64,000 nt of DNA from Pseudomonas capeferrum. Lineage in GTDB: Bacteria; Pseudomonadota; Gammaproteobacteria; Pseudomonadales; Pseudomonadaceae. The notes beneath the pieces are model-generated. The model was given only the letters and a program-made list of their open reading frames with translations. It was not told where the DNA came from and searched no databases. The stretch lies in the NCBI RefSeq assembly GCF_013523055.1, contig NZ_JAAMQM010000019.1, forward strand, positions 62,001 to 126,000, read 5' to 3'. Positions 18,153 through 27,203 of this stretch are shown here, in pieces; the stretch's first letter is position 1; each line of letters begins with the position of its first letter. Both the position numbers and the translations under genes were made by a program.

Positions 18153-19076
18153 TCATCCTAAACAGAAGGGTGCAGGACGCTCAACAGCCGCCCGCGGAAA
18201 GGACTCCCTCAGGCTACGCCCCAGCCAATCAATAAAACATAGCGCACCCTCACTGGGGACCTGCGGTGTCAGTGCCTGGTAGCTTTCCAGCGCAACGGCT
18301 TGATCGACACACTTCACCAGACTGCCTTTCTGCAATTCACGCTGCACCAGCACTTCGGTTGCCAACGCCACGCCATGGCCACGCTGCGCAAGGTTGAGCA
18401 CAATGTCGTTACTCATGTGCGACGTGTCCGCCTTGACTCTCACCTTCAGGCCATTGGCAGCGAACCAGCTGTTCCACCAAGTGCCGTCATCGACATGTAT
18501 CAGCTTGAACGATGGCAAGTCCGCCAGCGTGAGATGGCCTGGGAGCTGCGCACGATAGTCAGGCGAACAGACCGCGAACACCTCAGGCCTGATCAGCACC
18601 TCTCGCACCCCGGACAGCTCACCCGGCAAGCCATAGGCAATGCCCAAGTCAGCCTGCCGATGATCCACGCTGGTAAATGATGCATTCGGTTCGATGGCAA
18701 TCTTCAGGTCCGGACGTAATGCACGGAATACCTCAATGCGCGGTGTCAGCCAGCGCGAAGCAAAGGCCGGCACACACAGAATCCGTAGCCAGTGCTCAGC
18801 ATCACGACAAGCCAGTCGCGCACCCGCGTCAGCTAGAATCTGCAACGACTTGGAGGCTGCCTGGTAGTAGTGCGCACCTTGCAGTGTCAGCGTTACACCA
18901 CGCGATGTTCGTTCAAGCAAGCGCACGCCAAGCCAGTCCTCCAGATTTTTTACATGACGACCGATCGCAGGCTGCGTCACGTGTAAAGCCTGAGACGCAG
19001 CCACATAGCTACCCAACCGCGCGGCGGCTTCGAATGCGCGGACAGCGTTGAGTGGGGGGAGCCGATCGACCGCCAT
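18153..19076 (-). CDS. LysR-family transcriptional regulator (GcvA/AmpR-type)
   Basis: The product has 307 residues from the ATG at 19076 (MAVDRLPPLNAVRAFEAAAR), preceded by GAGG. An open frame extends to 19439 but would cross the divergent promoter. The N-terminal winged helix is typical: RAFEAAARLGSYVAASQALH, then VTQPAIGRHVKNLEDWLGV. The effector domain follows from about residue 90 (LRILCVPAFASRWLTPRIEVF). It resembles GcvA/AmpR-like LysR proteins. It is divergent from the serine hydrolase gene with a 142-bp gap, so it most likely controls that gene, as AmpR does with ampC; this is inference. Confidence 0.9.
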   Translation of the reverse strand: MAVDRLPPLNAVRAFEAAARLGSYVAASQALHVTQPAIGRHVKNLEDWLGVRLLERTSRGVTLTLQGAHYYQAASKSLQILADAGARLACRDAEHWLRILCVPAFASRWLTPRIEVFRALRPDLKIAIEPNASFTSVDHRQADLGIAYGLPGELSGVREVLIRPEVFAVCSPDYRAQLPGHLTLADLPSFKLIHVDDGTWWNSWFAANGLKVRVKADTSHMSNDIVLNLAQRGHGVALATEVLVQRELQKGSLVKCVDQAVALESYQALTPQVPSEGALCFIDWLGRSLRESFPRAAVERPAPFCLG

Positions 19077-19218
19077 GGAAACCTCACAGATGTTAATTTT
19101 TGTAATAGTGATGACAAATTTATTATTCTTTTCCGGTTGGCTCAAGTTGGTAAGACTCGTCTGGGGAGCGGGTATGGCCCGTGAAGTTTCCCAGATAGTA
19201 ATAAATGAGGAATCACCG

Positions 19219-20556
19219 ATGCGGCCTACACCAAAAATAAAGACACCGTTCACTGTTTTCTCCCTCCTGACACTGACCCTGGCGGCTACCGCCGGTGCGG
19301 TCCAGGCTGCCGATACCAAGGGGGATTGCGGCGTACCTAACCTGCAGCCATGTCCACAGCCGTTCGACAAAGTGTTACCAGCAGCCAAAAACATGCTCAC
19401 CTGGGACCAGGGCGCCCGCGTGATTGGCTTTCGTAACACGTATCGTCTCTACGCAGGCGATGTATTCGCCACCCGCGGTGCCAAGCCATATCCATTGCCT
19501 GAAGCGGATCGCAAGCTCAGCGACGTGCAGTACAGCTTGGCCGGCAAGCACCAAGGCCTTGCCGATTACCTAAAAAACCAGAGCGTGACCGGGTTACTGG
19601 TGCTGAAAGACGGAAAAATCGCCTACGAATACTACGGAAAAGACAATACAGCGCAGACCCTGTGGACTTCACGCTCGGTGGCCAAATCCGTGGTTAGCGT
19701 GCTGGTGGGCGTGGCTGTAAAAGAAGGCAAGATCAAGTCGGTAGACGACAAGATTACGGCCTATATACCGGAACTCAAGGGCACCGCCTGGTCCGACGTG
19801 ACCTTGCACCAACTGATGCAACACACTTCAGGTGTCGCCTGGGATGAGAACTACGCATTGCCAGACTCCGATTTTTCGTACATGACCCAATGTGAGGCCA
19901 AGCCAGATCCTTATGACTGCGTGTTGAACCTGGTCAGGTCGGTCAAGCGCAAGCCTGGGATAATGCCTGGTGAAGTCTGGTCCTATAACACCGGCGGCGC
20001 CTGGCTGGTCGGCCGAGTGCTGGAAAACGCCACTGGCGAAACCATCGCCAAGTACCTGGAAAGCCATATCTGGAGCCGTTACGGTATGCGCCAGGACGGA
20101 GTCTGGCACGCACTGGTGCCTGGCAAGGTGGATATGGGGGGCCATGGTTTCAACGCTACGCTGCAGGATTGGGGTCGGTTTGGTCAGTTCGTGCTTAGCG
20201 GAGGGCAGTTGCCTGACGGTGAAAAGCTGTTACCCAACGACTGGATTGCACGCTCGACGCATTGGACCCTGGCCAAAGGCTCAGTAACCGCAGCGGCACC
20301 TAAGGGTCAGTATGGTTATCAATGGTGGTACAACGCGCCAGCGCCGGATACAGATGTAGAACCGAAGAAGACTGCCACCAGTGATCAGACTTTTTGGGCG
20401 CTGGGGATTTACGGACAGACGATCGCGATCAATCCGACTGAGCACCTAGTGATGGTGCAGTGGTCGACCTGGAAGAATGCCGAGACACCGAGTTCGCTGT
20501 ATGACGAACAGGCGGTGTTCGTGAACGCTGTGGCCGAGGCGCTGAATCAGAAGTAG
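19219..20556 (+). CDS. exported serine hydrolase of the beta-lactamase class C fold
   Basis: The product has 445 residues. The ATG at 19219 follows a GAGGAATC site and gives a signal peptide (PFTVFSLLTLTLAATAGAVQ, then AADT), so it acts in the periplasm. The catalytic SxxK reads SVAK in TSRSVAKSVVS and the YxN motif is YNTGG, both expected for class C beta-lactamase-like and 6-aminohexanoate-dimer-hydrolase-like enzymes. Family members act on beta-lactams, D-Ala peptides, esters or nylon oligomers; the sequence alone does not say which. It is divergent from the LysR gene. Nothing appears truncated. Confidence 0.85.
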   Translation: MRPTPKIKTPFTVFSLLTLTLAATAGAVQAADTKGDCGVPNLQPCPQPFDKVLPAAKNMLTWDQGARVIGFRNTYRLYAGDVFATRGAKPYPLPEADRKLSDVQYSLAGKHQGLADYLKNQSVTGLLVLKDGKIAYEYYGKDNTAQTLWTSRSVAKSVVSVLVGVAVKEGKIKSVDDKITAYIPELKGTAWSDVTLHQLMQHTSGVAWDENYALPDSDFSYMTQCEAKPDPYDCVLNLVRSVKRKPGIMPGEVWSYNTGGAWLVGRVLENATGETIAKYLESHIWSRYGMRQDGVWHALVPGKVDMGGHGFNATLQDWGRFGQFVLSGGQLPDGEKLLPNDWIARSTHWTLAKGSVTAAAPKGQYGYQWWYNAPAPDTDVEPKKTATSDQTFWALGIYGQTIAINPTEHLVMVQWSTWKNAETPSSLYDEQAVFVNAVAEALNQK

Positions 20557-20656
20557 GAACAATGACTGAGGCGTGGCTTTGAGTCTGGGGTTCTGGCGAA
20601 CCCCAGGCCACGGCACAATACTGAGTTGCGGATAATGTGTATTATGTTAAACGACA

Positions 20657-20678
20657 GGCCATGTCAAGGATGTTCATG
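20657..20678 (+). repeat. attachment-like core copy 1 (left)
   Basis: GGCCATGT, spacer CAAGGA, TGTTCATG. The same two arms occur at 20734 and 37612 in the same orientation with different 6-bp spacers. Extended arms CAGNNCATG and CATGNNCTG form an imperfect inverted repeat. The flank to the right (ATGAGCTG, then CCACTAA) also resembles the flank right of copy 3. Confidence 0.75.
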
Positions 20679-20733
20679 AGCTGCCTAAGCCACTAATTCG
20701 ACAAATCCTCGTCTGGTGTCCACTCTCTCAACG

Positions 20734-20755
20734 GGCCATGTTCCTCTTGTTCATG
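20734..20755 (+). repeat. attachment-like core copy 2, just upstream of intA
   Basis: GGCCATGT, spacer TCCTCT, TGTTCATG. The arms are identical to copy 1 and the spacer is completely different. It lies 27 bp before the intA start, so it is the more likely true left end of the present element, with copy 1 left from an earlier event. Confidence 0.72.
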
Positions 20756-20782
20756 GCAAGTCCTTGAATGAGGTGACTGACG

Positions 20783-22036
20783 ATGAAGCTGATTCAGTGC
20801 CGTTTCTCTTCAGGTCAACGTGTACCGTTGCTTGTACAGACCGGAGATGCGGCGCCGTTGCCCATACTCGTTCCGCTCATCTACGTTCAATTCAAACTCA
20901 GTCATCGCGCTTACAATACTGCTGCGGCACATCTGCGGGCGATACAGGCTTTCTATAGCTATGCCAAAAGCCGAGGTCTGGATATCGATGAGGCCATCAT
21001 GGCCTGCCACTTCGAGGCGATTCTGGCTTTGTTGGACGGTTACGCCATCTGGCTCCAAAGCGGCCGTCAAGCCGACAACCTGGTCGCCCGAATCGGCAAA
21101 GCTGAAACGGCACCTTTTCCGCACATCGATTCGCGTATCCGTGACCAGTACCTGCGGTTGCTGAAGCAGTACCTGTCTTGGTGCGTCACCCGTTACATTC
21201 CACGCGCACGTCAGAACTCAACCACCCCGGCTAACATCGAAGTTGTATTTGCAGATGTCGCCGACGTCATTGAGCGGCGCTTTGAGAGCCATATCATCAA
21301 TGTCCGTCCAGACCGCACTCGTTACCGCAGCCTGACAGATAGGCAACTCCAGATCCTTCGCACATTGATTGTCCCGGGAGCTGCGGAAAATCCGTTTCCG
21401 GAACGCCTGCAGTTGCGCAATTGGCTAATGATTGAAGTGCTGCTGGAGACTGGTATCCGCCGCGGAGAGCTTCTGAAGCTCTACACAACCGATATCAATC
21501 AGGGTTCTCAGCATGCTTATCTCAGCATCAATGACCGCGAACATGACCCAGGAGATCCGCGCGCTGAAGAGCCTGCACTGAAAACACACGGCCGGACCGT
21601 AGGTATCTCGACACAGCTGTATGAGGTATACGAGCGCTATATTCAGAGCGAGCGACGCCCAATCCGTGACGGAAAACCTATGAAATTGCTGTACCGCTAT
21701 CTGTTCATCTCGGATCGAGGCCGCCCGCTGTCGATCCGCGCTTTGTCGAACGTCCTAGCTCGGCTGTTTCTGACCATTGAACTGGCTCATCCGGGGTTGT
21801 TGCCTACACTTTCCGCACATGACTTTCGGCACACCTTTGCCGACCAGTTTTTGGCTTATCTCGTCGAGAAGCGTGGGTATGACCTCGAGCGGGCCACGGA
21901 CGAACTCCGTCGAGTCTGCGGTTGGTCTGACACTTCAACGATGCCGCGCCGTTATGCAAGTCGTTATCTAGCCGAGGCGGCCAACCTCCACAATGCCCAG
22001 CGTGCCTCGGCAGCCTGGAGCCGACTTGACAGTTAA
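20783..22036 (+). CDS. intA: tyrosine recombinase IntA of the element
   Basis: The product has 417 residues. The catalytic domain carries ETGIRRGELLKL (Arg226), HDFRHTF (His346, Arg349), CGWSDTS (Trp381) and PRRYASRY (nucleophile Tyr391 or Tyr395), so the active site is complete. The N-terminal part (about 30-140) looks like a SAM-like core-binding domain (NTAAAHLRAIQAFYSYAKS). In related elements IntA cuts and joins strands at the ends together with IntB. The ATG at 20783 follows GAGGTGAC, and 11 bp separate it from tfp, so the genes form one operon. The call of intA depends on gene order and size. Confidence 0.88.
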   Translation: MKLIQCRFSSGQRVPLLVQTGDAAPLPILVPLIYVQFKLSHRAYNTAAAHLRAIQAFYSYAKSRGLDIDEAIMACHFEAILALLDGYAIWLQSGRQADNLVARIGKAETAPFPHIDSRIRDQYLRLLKQYLSWCVTRYIPRARQNSTTPANIEVVFADVADVIERRFESHIINVRPDRTRYRSLTDRQLQILRTLIVPGAAENPFPERLQLRNWLMIEVLLETGIRRGELLKLYTTDINQGSQHAYLSINDREHDPGDPRAEEPALKTHGRTVGISTQLYEVYERYIQSERRPIRDGKPMKLLYRYLFISDRGRPLSIRALSNVLARLFLTIELAHPGLLPTLSAHDFRHTFADQFLAYLVEKRGYDLERATDELRRVCGWSDTSTMPRRYASRYLAEAANLHNAQRASAAWSRLDS

Positions 22037-22047
22037 GGAGGTTCGCC

Positions 22048-23567
22048 GTGACTAAATCAGCCGATAAAGAACACGCTTTCCCCTCCTCCTCTTTGCCAGC
22101 CTACGTGTTCGAGGGTCCGGCTCAGGTTGCGATTCGAACGCGCACCAATGACCAACCACGATACGTCGATACTCGATCAAGTGTTTGGACGTGGTACGAC
22201 GGAGGGACGGCTATGAAAATAGATTGGACTGCACTTCAATTTGGCCCTGAACTCATGGCAGTTAGCAAAAGCTTTATGGCTTATGCGCTTGAAAAATATG
22301 CACCAAGAACTGCGCAAATGTTTGCAGATTCCCTTCAGGCTTTATCTAGGACCAAACTAGCAAATGGTCTTCCTTGGGATAAGAATCTTCTTATTACAGT
22401 TCTTGATGGCTTAAAAAACTCAAGACGCGATCTTGTAGGGTTTCGTAGGTTTTATCGTTGGGCGGTTGACAGAGACATTAAAGGTTTTGATTTAAATACC
22501 TACCTTATAATCAAAGATGCAAAGTCAGCCCGGGTGGATCCGTATGCACGAATTTTTCTCTGCCAATCTGGCTTGGAACTTGATGAGGAAATTCGGTTGC
22601 TAAAGCGCATTGAACGAGGGTTTTTATCTGGCCATTGGGAGGAAACCCAGCTTAATATATTACTTCATTTAGGTTTCGAGCTCGCACCACGCGCGATTCA
22701 ATTTCATTCGTTGGACATTGCGGATTTTGAGTCCATTGAAAGCGCTAATCATGAAAGGTACTACACCCTCTGGCTACCCATGGCCAAAAAGGTTGGTCAA
22801 CGTAGACCTGAGCGACGGCCCCGCAAAATAACCACCCGGCTGGGGGAGAAAATCTCGCAGCATATTTCGGAAATGCGACACCGCTTTGGCCGTGACTGCG
22901 AACCATTGTTTGTAAGTCCTAACGGAAGACGCATGTCTGTTACCGAGATCGGTGTGGGCCTCAAACACGAGCTGTGTGAGGCAGGAATAGACAAGCCGAA
23001 CCAGGTAACCATGTTGCTGCGTCATCACCTCGGGCAAGGTTTGGCTGACCAAGGAACTCCGGCAGACATGATTGCCGAGCTGCTTGGCCACAACAGCACA
23101 GTTGCGGCTCGGGCTTACGTCACGGCAACCCCAACATCGCCCGGATCAAAGAGAAAGCACTCGGCAAAAGCCCCGCATATCAGCGCATTATGCGTAGTCT
23201 CTTGACCGGGGAAGTCGTACAACGCCGCGATACTGCTGCCCAAAGAGCGATACGGGGCGTGATCGACACACAATACATCGGGGACATTGGTGCATGCGCC
23301 CTCCCGGTTCATACGCACTGCCCCTACAATCCTGTCTACGCCTGCTACACCTGCAAGAAGTTTCATCCCTTTGCTGACGGCCACCATGAGCAGGTGAAGG
23401 AGGCGCTGCAACGGGAGGCCCAACGGTTCATTGATATCGCAGAACAAGCCGGAGACCTCATTCGCAACCGGCCCCTCGCCCAGCACCAGACAACTATCTT
23501 GGCGGTAAGCGCTACGATCGAGCGCTGCCGGCAACACAAGGAGGATGCCGAAGATGACACCGTCTAG
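22048..23567 (+). pseudogene. tfp: tfp-type tyrosine-recombinase-fold protein, broken by a 1-bp frameshift
   Basis: The first frame (22048-23205) gives 385 residues with recombinase-fold landmarks LGFELAPRAIQFHSL, LLRHHLGQGLA and ELLGHNSTVAARAYVTAT, then degenerates to TSPGSKRKHSAKAP. Shifting frame at the C-run near 23130 restores a natural continuation (NIARIKEKALGKSPAYQRIM) that runs to 23567 with a Cys-rich motif CPYNPVYACYTCKKFHPF, as expected at the C-terminus of these proteins. The intact gene would be about 506 codons and would overlap intB by 23 bp. Loss of one C fits. It may be a real inactivating mutation or a sequencing error. The sequence from 22200 to 22750 is more AT-rich than its neighbours. 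Confidence 0.82.
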
Positions 23568-25680
23568 GGCAAGGCAAAGTCTCGAAGGCTTTATCACACA
23601 GGAACAAGCTATTTTTCAGTCATTACCGATTACATCGTCGTGGGGGGCAACGCTGTGGTCGGTCGAGCGCTGGTTGCCTCAGCGCCTAAAGCAACAGACC
23701 ATAACCTTTGAAACACACCGACAATCGCTTGAGAAAAATGGCTATTCTGTTCCTCCTAAAGCTGCCCTCCCCTTGGATTTCCAAGATTTTTGTAAGGCAT
23801 TGATCGTCTATCTGCAGCGCACCCGGAATCTGAGGTTTTCGATGGTCGCTGCATACAACATTGCTGTCCGGCGGCTGTACAACCCGTTATTTGAACGCGG
23901 CGTATCCGACCCCTTACAGTTGACGCGAGGCGATTTTGAACGCGTCGTAGGATTTCTCCGCGAGAGTGGCTACAAGAACCTTTACGACGCGATCTCTCAT
24001 CTTCAGGTAATAGCGAGTACGATTGATAAACTGCATCTAACCGAGATCTCGATCCACTTTGATCACGATGTCAAACCAGAAAACCGTCGCCACGACTACA
24101 TTTCATTGCACGATCCTGATCGTGCAGTAAAGCAGCGTAAATCTGATGATAGATTGCCCTCTCGCGAGGCGATGGAGGCCTACGCTTTATGTTCGAACAA
24201 CCCGCTCAGTGAAGGCGAAGAAATTTTACTGCGCGTGATTGATTTATTGATCGCGACTGGACAAAGAGGTAATGAAATAGCAGTAATTCCCTATGAATGT
24301 TGGGTCGAAAGACCAATCAAAGGGGCGTTAGGAGAAGTAGTTGTAGACGCCCACGGTGAGCCTCTGGTCGAATGTGGGATTAGGTACTTTGCAGAAAAGC
24401 AATTTCAGTCCCGTGTTCATTGGTTGGCCGAAAGCGATATGCCTTTAGCCAGGCGAGCGGTAGAGCGATTAAAAACGCTAACAGAAGAGCAGCGAGAGGT
24501 TGCTAAGTGGCAAGAAGCCCATCCAGGACGCATTTGGAGCAACCCACCTCAGTCGATAATATCCGAAGCAATGGTTTTGGATTGGCTAGGTTTTAGCGAA
24601 GCACGCAGTGCAAGTAGGAACCTATACCTTTTCCTCTCGCGCAATGGTGTACATCCGTTCGACGAGGAGCCGGTTCAGCGACGAGGAAAGTCGTTAAAGC
24701 GACGCTACGTCGCTGGTGAGATCGAAAGACTGATCGTCCCGAAGCTCCGTGGACATGCTGCACTAACAGAAAATGTCGCGGGAGACCTTCGTATCCTACT
24801 AAGAATCAGTGAAACTCTTGCCATCGCTTTCGACGGCCAATTTCGTTTCGGTGGACGCGAGGCAAATGTGTTTCGTGCAGTCCCGCGTCGGGTCACCATT
24901 GTGGATATCAATCACGCGTTGGGTGACGATGAGAAATATGCGTCCATTTTTTCGCGTCGTTCATTAACCGAATCCGACGGCACGCCGATTCGGCTAACAA
25001 GCCACCAACCTCGACACTGGCGGAACACCATTTACCACTTGACCGGTATGAGCGATGTTCAGCAAGCGCTGGCCCTGGGGCGAAAACGTCTCGACCAGAA
25101 TGTCTATTACCAGCACACAACTATTAAAGAAGACACCGCTCAACATCAGGAGTTCTTGGTGTTCAATAGTCATCACGAGCGTATCGACTTTCTACATACG
25201 GGAATAAGAGATAAGCGCATTCAGGGCGCTTTGACCGACAGTTACCATGCTTTGCTGTCAGATAAAGGCACGACCACAGCAGAAGCATTCCTTGCAGTAC
25301 ACGCCACGGCACTGCATGTGACACCCTTCGGAGGTTGCATTCACGATTTCTCCCAAGCGCCGTGCCCTAAGCATCTTCAGTGCTGGAACGGCTGCTCGCA
25401 TCTCCATCTGATGGGCACTCCATCCGAGCGCGCCAACCTTGAGAGACAAGCCGAGAATTTGACTACCGCAATTACCATCATGCGCGATGCCGGCGCCGGA
25501 GAGGCAGGCAGCGATGTATGGCTGGCGGACCAAGAGGACAAGCTCAACAATCTAAAGACCGTCCTCGCACGCGATACCAATGCAGGTGTGCAGCGCGTGT
25601 TTCCAAATGGGCGTCCGATGACGGTTGTGGACACGTACAAACGACACAGTTCGGTTTCAGATGATGAGGGGCGACCATGA
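23545..25680 (+). CDS. intB: large tyrosine recombinase IntB of the element
   Basis: The product has 711 residues. The catalytic Arg241 lies in ATGQRGNEIAVIPYE, His487-x-x-Arg490 in SHQPRHWRNT and the nucleophile is Tyr521 or Tyr522 in DQNVYYQHTT. A Cys-rich tail begins at Cys598 (CIHDFSQAPCPKHLQCWNGC), probably a zinc-binding element. The size and tail match the TnpB-like or IntB recombinases of these elements. Its start lies inside the end of the restored tfp frame, and its stop overlaps the cds4 start (ATGA), so the four genes are translationally linked. It appears intact. Confidence 0.88.
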   Translation: MPKMTPSRARQSLEGFITQEQAIFQSLPITSSWGATLWSVERWLPQRLKQQTITFETHRQSLEKNGYSVPPKAALPLDFQDFCKALIVYLQRTRNLRFSMVAAYNIAVRRLYNPLFERGVSDPLQLTRGDFERVVGFLRESGYKNLYDAISHLQVIASTIDKLHLTEISIHFDHDVKPENRRHDYISLHDPDRAVKQRKSDDRLPSREAMEAYALCSNNPLSEGEEILLRVIDLLIATGQRGNEIAVIPYECWVERPIKGALGEVVVDAHGEPLVECGIRYFAEKQFQSRVHWLAESDMPLARRAVERLKTLTEEQREVAKWQEAHPGRIWSNPPQSIISEAMVLDWLGFSEARSASRNLYLFLSRNGVHPFDEEPVQRRGKSLKRRYVAGEIERLIVPKLRGHAALTENVAGDLRILLRISETLAIAFDGQFRFGGREANVFRAVPRRVTIVDINHALGDDEKYASIFSRRSLTESDGTPIRLTSHQPRHWRNTIYHLTGMSDVQQALALGRKRLDQNVYYQHTTIKEDTAQHQEFLVFNSHHERIDFLHTGIRDKRIQGALTDSYHALLSDKGTTTAEAFLAVHATALHVTPFGGCIHDFSQAPCPKHLQCWNGCSHLHLMGTPSERANLERQAENLTTAITIMRDAGAGEAGSDVWLADQEDKLNNLKTVLARDTNAGVQRVFPNGRPMTVVDTYKRHSSVSDDEGRP

Positions 25681-26072
25681 CGCGACGACATACGTTGAGG
25701 GGCGGCACGTTGGACGAGGCAATCGACACCCTCCTCGCCCAAATGGTTAGCTTGGGATTGGAGCTCGCGCCGATCTCACGCCCCGAAGTGCAGCGTCGAT
25801 TGGGCCTGACGAGCCGTGCTACCTTGGTGGGAGAACGAGGTCAGCGGATCGAGTCTGCCCGTATCGCACAATTGAGGGAAAGCGGAAGAGATCCGGGCGG
25901 CGCCCGGCGGCGAAGAAGCTTCGAAGAGCGCATTGCTCATCTACAGGCGGAAAATGCCGCCTTGATTACAGAGCGCGATAGGCTCTACGAAGCCTTATTC
26001 GAGATCGCGCACAGGTGCTTGTTAAAAGGCGTTGATTTGGAAGACATGATGGACTGCTTACGTAAACGATAA
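25677..26072 (+). CDS. cds4: small coiled-coil accessory protein (Cds4/TnpC-like)
   Basis: The product has 131 residues. The central region is very basic (GARRRRSFEERI) and residues about 78-112 form a coiled coil (ERIAHLQAENAALITERDRL). The start overlaps the intB stop by 4 bp. In strand-biased circularizing elements a small fourth protein follows intB and influences circularization, and Tn554 TnpC has a comparable place and size. The function here is inferred from position. No catalytic motif is visible. Confidence 0.75.
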   Translation: MTRRHTLRGGTLDEAIDTLLAQMVSLGLELAPISRPEVQRRLGLTSRATLVGERGQRIESARIAQLRESGRDPGGARRRRSFEERIAHLQAENAALITERDRLYEALFEIAHRCLLKGVDLEDMMDCLRKR

Positions 26073-26146
26073 CCACAGGTTTCACCGCGTTCCCAGCTAG
26101 GTTCTGACGTAGACATGGGTACCGCCTCAGACCGTTGAAGATTGTG

Positions 26147-26416
26147 TTACCTGAGATCGCTACGGACCCGCTCAAAGATTTCTTCTAGGTTGATGTCTGG
26201 CTCTTTCTCAAGATAGCAGGCGACAATCAGGGAAACTGGGTGGACACCTATGGTGCTGGCAAGCACGTCGACCTTCTCCACCGTCGCGCCTTTGATACCA
26301 CGTTCCAGCGAGCTCAAAAACGTACGGCTGCTGACCAATGAAAAATCCTCCTGGGTCATCCCCCTGCTAATGCGCAAGGCGCGAAGTGCTGAGCCAAAGG
26401 CTTTTTTGACTTCCAT
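26147..26416 (-). CDS. HTH (XRE-family) transcriptional regulator
   Basis: The product has 89 residues from the ATG at 26416; a TTG at 26431 would add five residues but has no better ribosome-binding site. The helix-turn-helix is LRALRISRGMTQEDFSLVSS followed by RTFLSSLERG, a classical XRE/Cro fold, and the C-terminal part is helical and acidic. It is divergent from the 143-codon gene at 26500 with an 83-bp gap, so it may control that gene and itself. It sits between the recombination module and the cargo, a common place for an element regulator. Confidence 0.85.
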   Translation of the reverse strand: MEVKKAFGSALRALRISRGMTQEDFSLVSSRTFLSSLERGIKGATVEKVDVLASTIGVHPVSLIVACYLEKEPDINLEEIFERVRSDLR

Positions 26417-26499
26417 TTGCTCTACTCGCAAATGAAAAGATAAGGCCTTTTTTGCACCCTATAGGGCTACGATCTATAGTGTTCATTTGGAGGATTTTT

Positions 26500-26931
26500 A
26501 TGTTCAGAACGTACCAGCGAGATGCGATGCTGCTGTCGTCGGAGCTAGAGCCGGACCTTCACCTGTGGCCACGGGTGGAGCAGATAATCCTGCTGCCTTG
26601 GTTTTATGTCACAGCTTTGAGACTTGGCGATCCGTGCTCGCGGCACATGCTGATGATTTCCGACGTGCAGACGTTAGAGGATCTCAGCTTGGCCGGACCG
26701 GAGGGTGTGCAAATCGAGTCCATCCTGTTGGCGACGCCGCCCGCGATGAATGGCGAGAACAGATGGCTGATGGAGCAACTCCGAGAGATAGCATACGTGC
26801 CAAAAACCAAAAGTAGCGCTCGCCACTACCGTTTCCGGGTTGCAGAACAGGCTGTATATGCCAGTTTTTGGGACGTTGGCCTAGAAATTGAACAAGGTAA
26901 CGTCAGTCGAATTGTCTTCTCTGCGGGCTGA
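26500..26931 (+). CDS. hypothetical protein next to the XRE regulator
   Basis: The product has 143 residues, MFRTYQRDAMLLSSELEPDL onwards. The ATG at 26500 was chosen because TTGGAGGA precedes it. There is no transmembrane segment and no recognised motif; the N-terminal half is mixed alpha/beta (VEQIILLPWFYVTALRLGDP) and the C-terminal part has RHYRFRVAEQAVYASFWDVG. It is divergent from the XRE gene, an arrangement seen in element-borne regulator and toxin-like pairs, but I do not assign such a role. A short hairpin and an eight-T run follow the stop. Confidence 0.65.
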   Translation: MFRTYQRDAMLLSSELEPDLHLWPRVEQIILLPWFYVTALRLGDPCSRHMLMISDVQTLEDLSLAGPEGVQIESILLATPPAMNGENRWLMEQLREIAYVPKTKSSARHYRFRVAEQAVYASFWDVGLEIEQGNVSRIVFSAG

Positions 26932-26932
26932 T

Positions 26933-26955
26933 TCCGCTGTTCGGATCTTTTTTTT
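26933..26955 (+). terminator. probable weak terminator after the 143-codon gene
   Basis: TCCG-CTGTT-CGGA forms a 4-bp hairpin followed within two bases by eight T (26948-26955). The stem is short, so termination may be partial. It separates the XRE/hypothetical pair from the retron. Confidence 0.45.
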
Positions 26956-27019
26956 CATGCGCACCGACCGCTGACTGATCCCATCTGCCTTTCCAGTACA
27001 TACGCGATCGTGAAAGCCA

Positions 27020-27048
27020 TTGATAGGGAGCGTCAACGTAGATACCAT
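27020..27048 (+). promoter_or_regulatory. predicted sigma70 promoter of the retron RNA
   Basis: TTGATA (27020-27025) and TACCAT (27043-27048) are separated by exactly 17 bp. Transcription would begin near 27055, three to five bases before the a1 repeat of the predicted retron RNA, which is where a retron promoter should place it. Confidence 0.5.
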
Positions 27049-27054
27049 ATGCTT

Positions 27055-27172
27055 TGGGGCTCAGGACCCGCATTTCTGAGATGCATACGTCTCAGCTTGT
27101 AGTGCTTTTACCTTTGACGCTAACGCGTTTTGCCGCCATGTAGTTCTCGCGGTTGTTGGGGTCCTGAGTTAC
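27055..27172 (+). ncRNA. predicted retron msr-msd RNA
   Basis: CTCAGGACCC (27060-27069) pairs perfectly with GGGTCCTGAG (27159-27168), extendable by two G-U pairs. This is the a1/a2 repeat that brackets retron RNAs, and it lies 36 bp upstream of the RT gene as expected. Inside is CTGAGA-8 nt-TCTCAG (27076-27095) followed by an AGC that could hold the branching guanosine, then a CCGC/GCGG hairpin (27133-27152). The total of about 115 nt is compact; Ec67 has about 58 nt of RNA and 67 nt of DNA in its mature form. The branch site and the msd end are not fixed by this reading. Confidence 0.62.
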
Positions 27173-27203
27173 CCACTATATTCTGTAGGAGCATGAACCT
27201 GCA

